This document shows, one piece after another, positions 23,914 to 27,213 of a stretch of DNA of 27,213 bases (position 1 is its first letter; every line of letters begins with the position of its first letter). Position numbers and translations under genes: made by a program. The DNA comes from Clostridiales bacterium. GTDB lineage: Bacteria > Bacillota_A > Clostridia > Saccharofermentanales > Saccharofermentanaceae. The stretch lies in contig JAFYJX010000041.1 in the NCBI GenBank assembly GCA_017537905.1, forward strand, positions 1 to 27,213. Direction: 5' to 3'. The notes beneath the pieces are model-generated. The model worked only from the letters and a program-made list of their open reading frames with translations. It did no database searches and was not told the origin of the DNA.

Positions 23914-25023
23914 ATGGAAAGACGCTACATTATCACCGGCGGCGGTACATCGGGACATATCAATCCCGCGCTCGCGATAGCTGATCTTCTTAAAGCTGAT
24001 GCGGCAAAGAACGGCGATGAATGCAAGATCATTTTCACAGGCAGAAAAGAAGGTCTGGAAGGCGAACTGGTACCAAAGGCCGGTTACGAATTCAGGAACG
24101 TCGAATCCCTGCCGATGCCTTATAAGCCTTCGCTTAAGATCCTTAAGACCATGAGCGCAAACCGCAGAGGCAGGAAGTACTGTCTGTCCCTTATTAACGA
24201 ATTCAAGCCTGACTGTGTGATCTCCACCGGCGGCTATGTAAGTGCGCCTCTGTTGATGGCGGCGAAAAAAGCGAATATACCGGTCATGATCCATGAAGCA
24301 AATGCTTTCCCGGGCAGGGCGAATAAGCTCTTTGCCAAGGGCGCTCTCGTAATGACGGGCTTTCCCAACCAGGAATCCATCTTCTCAAAGGCCGCTAAGG
24401 TCGTATATACGGGCAATCCCGTAAGGAACAACATGTTCGGGTTAACGAAGGAAGAATCCAGAAAGACTCTGGGCATCGCTCCTGACCGGAAACTGGTCTT
24501 TGTCATGGGCGGATCCTTAGGTTCGGCAACTCTTACGAACTTTGTTTTCGAGAGTGCGAAAAAACCTGAATTCCAGGATGTAAAGTTCGTTATCTCGGTA
24601 GGCAAGCATAATTCCGTCGAGATTACTGATGACGTAAAAGCGCTTCCGAATCTCGAGATCAGGGAATATATCGACAGGCCGGATCTCTATATGTCGGCAG
24701 CTGACTGCTCGATACTCCGTGCCGGCGCCGTAACCTGTGCGGAGATAACTGCGACAGGTGCCTGCGCGATCATGGTCCCTTATCCTTTCGCTGCTCACGA
24801 TCACCAGACATATAATGCTCATTCGCTTGCAGATAAAGGCGCCGGGATCGTCGTAAGTGACGAAGAGGTCAAAGCCGGGAAACTCGCTCCCGTATTGACT
24901 GACCTGTTAAACGATCCGGCAAGGCAGGATAAGATCAGAAAGGCAAGTTTAAACCTCGCTATCAGGGATACGGGCGAGAGAATAACCGAAGCGATCAAGG
25001 CATCCCTTGGGAATAATCCGTAA
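23914..25023 (+). CDS. murG: UDP-GlcNAc:lipid I N-acetylglucosaminyltransferase MurG
   Basis: A 369-residue GT28-family enzyme at the inner face of the membrane that converts lipid I to lipid II. Motifs are GGGTSGHINPALA at residues 9-21, STGGYVSAPLL, HEANAFPGRANK from residue 127, GGSLGS near the start of the C-terminal domain, RAGAVTCAEI, and the UDP-binding PYPFAAHDHQTYNA block. The usual HEQN is HEAN (A129), and the first loop has S13 where glycine or alanine is common. A GGGAG site (23898-23902) lies 11 bases before the ATG. The substrate source MraY is not encoded in the window. Confidence 0.95.
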   Translation: MERRYIITGGGTSGHINPALAIADLLKADAAKNGDECKIIFTGRKEGLEGELVPKAGYEFRNVESLPMPYKPSLKILKTMSANRRGRKYCLSLINEFKPDCVISTGGYVSAPLLMAAKKANIPVMIHEANAFPGRANKLFAKGALVMTGFPNQESIFSKAAKVVYTGNPVRNNMFGLTKEESRKTLGIAPDRKLVFVMGGSLGSATLTNFVFESAKKPEFQDVKFVISVGKHNSVEITDDVKALPNLEIREYIDRPDLYMSAADCSILRAGAVTCAEITATGACAIMVPYPFAAHDHQTYNAHSLADKGAGIVVSDEEVKAGKLAPVLTDLLNDPARQDKIRKASLNLAIRDTGERITEAIKASLGNNP

Positions 25024-25034
25024 ACTGATAAAAT
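25007..25034 (+). promoter_or_regulatory. Candidate promoter placing ftsQ transcription start at its ATG
   Basis: TTGGGA (25007-25012), a 16-base spacer and TAAAAT (25029-25034) preceded by TG (25026-25027) form an extended -10 promoter overlapping the murG end. The start would fall close to 25041, the first base of the ftsQ ATG, which has no Shine-Dalgarno sequence. It could therefore drive a leaderless mRNA. Confidence 0.4.
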
Positions 25035-25040
25035 AGCACT

Positions 25041-26222
25041 ATGGATGACAACGAGTTAGACAAGTTATTCGGAGAGGCATCTGCAGCGGCTGAAGAGTCT
25101 TCGAAAGAAGGCGCTTCGGATTCTGATGCTGCGGAAAAGTCCGCCGGAGATAATGTCTTTGTCGTTAAGCAGTATGAGGGATCCGAAGAAGAGGAAGACG
25201 GCGGGACTGACGAAGATCAGGATGAAGATGCCGTAAAGTCTGATGGATTCGGCGAAGAAGATGCCGGGGAAGACGAATCCTCTGAATCCGGGGAAGACGA
25301 AGAAGATACTGAAGACGAAGAAGAGGCCCAAGAAGACGGAGAACATAAGAAAGCTCCGCCGGGAAAGCCTGTCCCGCGTAAGCGACCCAAGCCTAAAAGG
25401 ACTATAAGGGAAGCTATTCCGTTAAGCCGCAGGGGAATTACCGTAATCTGCCTTGCAATAGCAATAATCACCGTGATCCTTCTCATCTTGTTCCTTCCTG
25501 CCTTCAGGGTCAGGAATGCCCATGTTGAAGGCAATGTTGTCATGACTGACCAGCAGGTCTTAAGGGAATTGAAGCTCGAATACAACGCGCACCTGATGGG
25601 AGGCGTCAGCGGCAATATCCTTGATATCATCAGGCTCGATTACGGCAAGACCGAAGAGCGTATCAAGAAGGAAAATCCTTATATCGAAGACATCAGAGTG
25701 TCTGTAAAACTGCCGTCTACCGTCGACGTTCAGATCAAAGAGAGACAGAAGGTATGCTATATCAGGACTCCTGACGGCTATGCCGCACTGGATAAGGACG
25801 GAATCGTGTTAGAGCTTACCTCTTTCGATGCAAAAAAATCCGTAAGACCCGTTATCTGCGGCCTTAACGTGACTTATGCCGAGCTCGGAAAACCTGTCAA
25901 GATCACCAATATGAATGACTACAAGAAGGCTGTTATCGTTCTCGGAGCTATACTTGCCGCAGATAATGCCAGTATCGGCGACACCTATTCCATGTTCGAA
26001 AACACCGTGGAAGTAAGGATGCTGCCGAGCGGATATATGTTCCTTACTGTATATTCCCCGAAGGGCAAGCTTATCCAGATAAAGTTCGACAGCATGGAAA
26101 AGATTAGCGATAAGACCGCGTGGCTCCTCTATGCTTTTAATTCAGATGCCCTGGATGCGCCGAAGACCAAGGGATTCCTCGATATGACCGGAGATGACCC
26201 TACTTTGAGGGAATACGAATAA
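25041..26222 (+). CDS. ftsQ: Cell-division protein FtsQ/DivIB with long acidic tail
   Basis: A 393-residue bitopic divisome protein. Residues 1-104 are extremely acidic (runs of Glu/Asp with Ser and Gly), residues 105-133 are basic and proline-rich (APPGKPVPRKRPKPKRTIRE), and the membrane segment spans about 134-155. Outside the cell, a POTRA domain begins at FRVRNAHVEGNVVMTD and the beta domain includes NPYIEDIRVSVKLPSTVDVQIKERQ. FtsQ/DivIB forms a complex with FtsL and DivIC and controls FtsWI. The cytoplasmic part is much longer than the usual 20-60 residues. There is no recognisable ribosome-binding site before the ATG, in contrast to its neighbours. Confidence 0.9.
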   Translation: MDDNELDKLFGEASAAAEESSKEGASDSDAAEKSAGDNVFVVKQYEGSEEEEDGGTDEDQDEDAVKSDGFGEEDAGEDESSESGEDEEDTEDEEEAQEDGEHKKAPPGKPVPRKRPKPKRTIREAIPLSRRGITVICLAIAIITVILLILFLPAFRVRNAHVEGNVVMTDQQVLRELKLEYNAHLMGGVSGNILDIIRLDYGKTEERIKKENPYIEDIRVSVKLPSTVDVQIKERQKVCYIRTPDGYAALDKDGIVLELTSFDAKKSVRPVICGLNVTYAELGKPVKITNMNDYKKAVIVLGAILAADNASIGDTYSMFENTVEVRMLPSGYMFLTVYSPKGKLIQIKFDSMEKISDKTAWLLYAFNSDALDAPKTKGFLDMTGDDPTLREYE

Positions 26223-26246
26223 AAATACTTGTTTTCCGCCATTTAA

Positions 26247-26332
26247 TGATAATATAAATATGAAGTTTTCTTTACAATCACGCAGTTATTCCCACTGTTT
26301 GTATTGATTGAAGACTCCTTTTGGGTTATGAT
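26247..26332 (+). promoter_or_regulatory. Promoter region of ftsZ, two candidate start points
   Basis: The 188-base gap before ftsZ is very AT-rich. The stronger candidate is TTGATT (26304-26309), a 17-base spacer and TATGAT (26327-26332), starting near 26339. A second is the extended -10 TGATAATAT (26247-26255), with TTGTTT (26229-26234) only 15 bases upstream. A 7-bp inverted repeat (AATATTT 26347-26353, AAATATT 26365-26371) lies in the leader. ftsZ probably has its own transcription in addition to the cluster. Confidence 0.6.
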
Positions 26333-26410
26333 TCTGAATGGTTAATAATATTTATTTAATCAAGAAATATTAAATTCAGTTTGGCACTATAAAGAGTACG
26401 GAGGAACAAA

Positions 26411-27213
26411 ATGATGTCTGAGAGCAAGCACAGCTATTCAATGGACGAATCTAATGTTGCAAGCATTAAGGTAATCGGCGTAGGCGGCGGCGGAAGCAAT
26501 GCCGTAAACCGCATGGTCGAGAGTGGTGTCCAGGGCGTCACGTTCATCGCTATCAATACGGATAATCAGGCTCTTGCCCGCAATAAGGCAGAGATCAAGA
26601 TACAGATCGGTGAGAAGGTCACCAGAGGTTTGGGCTGCGGTGCAGACCCCAGCGTAGGTGAGAAGGCAGCAGAGGAGTCCAGAGACGAGATCGCTGAGGC
26701 TATCGCTAACACAGACATGCTCTTCATCACAGCCGGTATGGGCGGCGGAACAGGAACAGGTGCTGCTCCCGTTGTTGCTCAGATCGCAAGAGACCTCGGC
26801 ATCCTCACAGTCGCAGTTGTTACAAGCCCTTTCACATTTGAAGGTGCTAAGAGAGCAGCTAACGCAGAGCGCGGTATCCGTGAGCTCCAGAAGTCAGTTG
26901 ACTCACTCATCATCGTTTCCAACGACAAGCTCCTTGACGTAGTTGATGACAATACAAGCTTCGAAGAAGCATTCAACATGGCTGACCAGGTATTGAAGTT
27001 CGGTGTTGCCGGTATTTCAGACCTCGTTGCTATCCCCGGACTCATCAACCTCGACTTGGCAGACGTTACACGTGTCATGAAGGATGCAGGCGTTTGCCAC
27101 ATGGGTATCGGCCGTGCTTCCGGTGAGGACAGAGCTTCCGTTGCTATCAAGCAGGCTATCAATTCACCTCTCCTCGATACAACTATCGACGGCGCTACAG
27201 GTGTTATCCTTAA
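26411..27213 (+). CDS. ftsZ: Cell-division GTPase FtsZ, 3' end missing
   Basis: The first 267 residues are visible and the frame runs off the window end. FtsZ is the tubulin-like GTPase that forms the division ring. After an unusual N-terminus of about 18 residues come [25 protein letters not shown], the tubulin signature GGGTGTG at 111-117, an [11 protein letters not shown] block and the T7 loop NLDLADV with D215 and D218, which complete the active site of the next subunit. The GGAGG site (26400-26404) is 6 bases before the ATG at 26411; a second ATG follows at 26414. ftsA, often directly upstream, is absent. Confidence 0.96.
   Translation, partial: MMSESKHSYSMDESNVASIKVIGVGGGGSNAVNRMVESGVQGVTFIAINTDNQALARNKAEIKIQIGEKVTRGLGCGADPSVGEKAAEESRDEIAEAIANTDMLFITAGMGGGTGTGAAPVVAQIARDLGILTVAVVTSPFTFEGAKRAANAERGIRELQKSVDSLIIVSNDKLLDVVDDNTSFEEAFNMADQVLKFGVAGISDLVAIPGLINLDLADVTRVMKDAGVCHMGIGRASGEDRASVAIKQAINSPLLDTTIDGATGVIL

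Overview
The window looks like chromosomal DNA from a Clostridia-class Firmicute, perhaps a Saccharofermentans- or Lachnospiraceae-like gut or rumen anaerobe. The reasons are the Firmicute gene order nusA-rnpM-ylxQ-infB-rbfA-nrnA-truB-ribF, the AGA-rich arginine codons in the highly expressed genes, the meso-diaminopimelate-type MurE, and a division cluster without ftsA. The genus is a guess; the class is fairly safe. All 22 protein genes read rightward. I see no tRNA, rRNA, IS element, prophage or CRISPR array.

Region 1 (1-7654) is a tightly packed translation and RNA operon: NusA (5' end cut off), RNase P modulator RnpM, L7Ae-like YlxQ, IF-2, RbfA, a DHH/DHHA1 nanoRNase, TruB and the RibF FAD synthetase. 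Most genes overlap or nearly abut. A 9-bp hairpin covers the ribF stop codon.

Region 2 (7684-12036) starts at a possible extended -10 promoter. It holds lgt (lipoprotein diacylglyceryl transferase), a RodA-type SEDS glycosyltransferase and an unusual single protein that fuses a complete GH32 beta-fructosidase to a PfkB fructokinase.

Region 3 (12070-14231) is a self-contained regulatory cassette: an ECF-like sigma factor, a single-pass membrane anti-sigma candidate with an unrecognised ectodomain, and a small lipoprotein with a Big_14-like fold. It is closed by a strong intrinsic terminator.

Region 4 (14232-14689) is a 458-bp non-coding stretch. It carries five copies of a TTGAAGA motif arranged as nested and mutually exclusive hairpins, then a good sigma-A promoter, GTGG repeats resembling MraZ boxes, and a possible 21-codon leader ORF whose stop overlaps the mraZ start.

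Region 5 (14690-27213) is the dcw cluster: mraZ, rsmH, ftsL-like, a PASTA-bearing FtsI/SpoVD-type transpeptidase, murE, murF, ftsW, murG, ftsQ and ftsZ (3' end cut off). mraY, murD, murC and ftsA are absent from their usual places. FtsL, FtsW and FtsQ carry long cytoplasmic N-terminal tails, and the transpeptidase has KTS where KTG is expected. Together, regions 2 and 5 encode envelope lipoprotein maturation, elongation (RodA), lipid II precursor synthesis (MurE, MurF, MurG) and septation (FtsL/Q/W/I/Z).

I found no convincing wholly new defence or mobile system. The best novelty candidates are the GH32-PfkB fusion, the repeat and leader architecture before mraZ, the sigma/anti-sigma/lipoprotein cassette, and the tailed divisome proteins.
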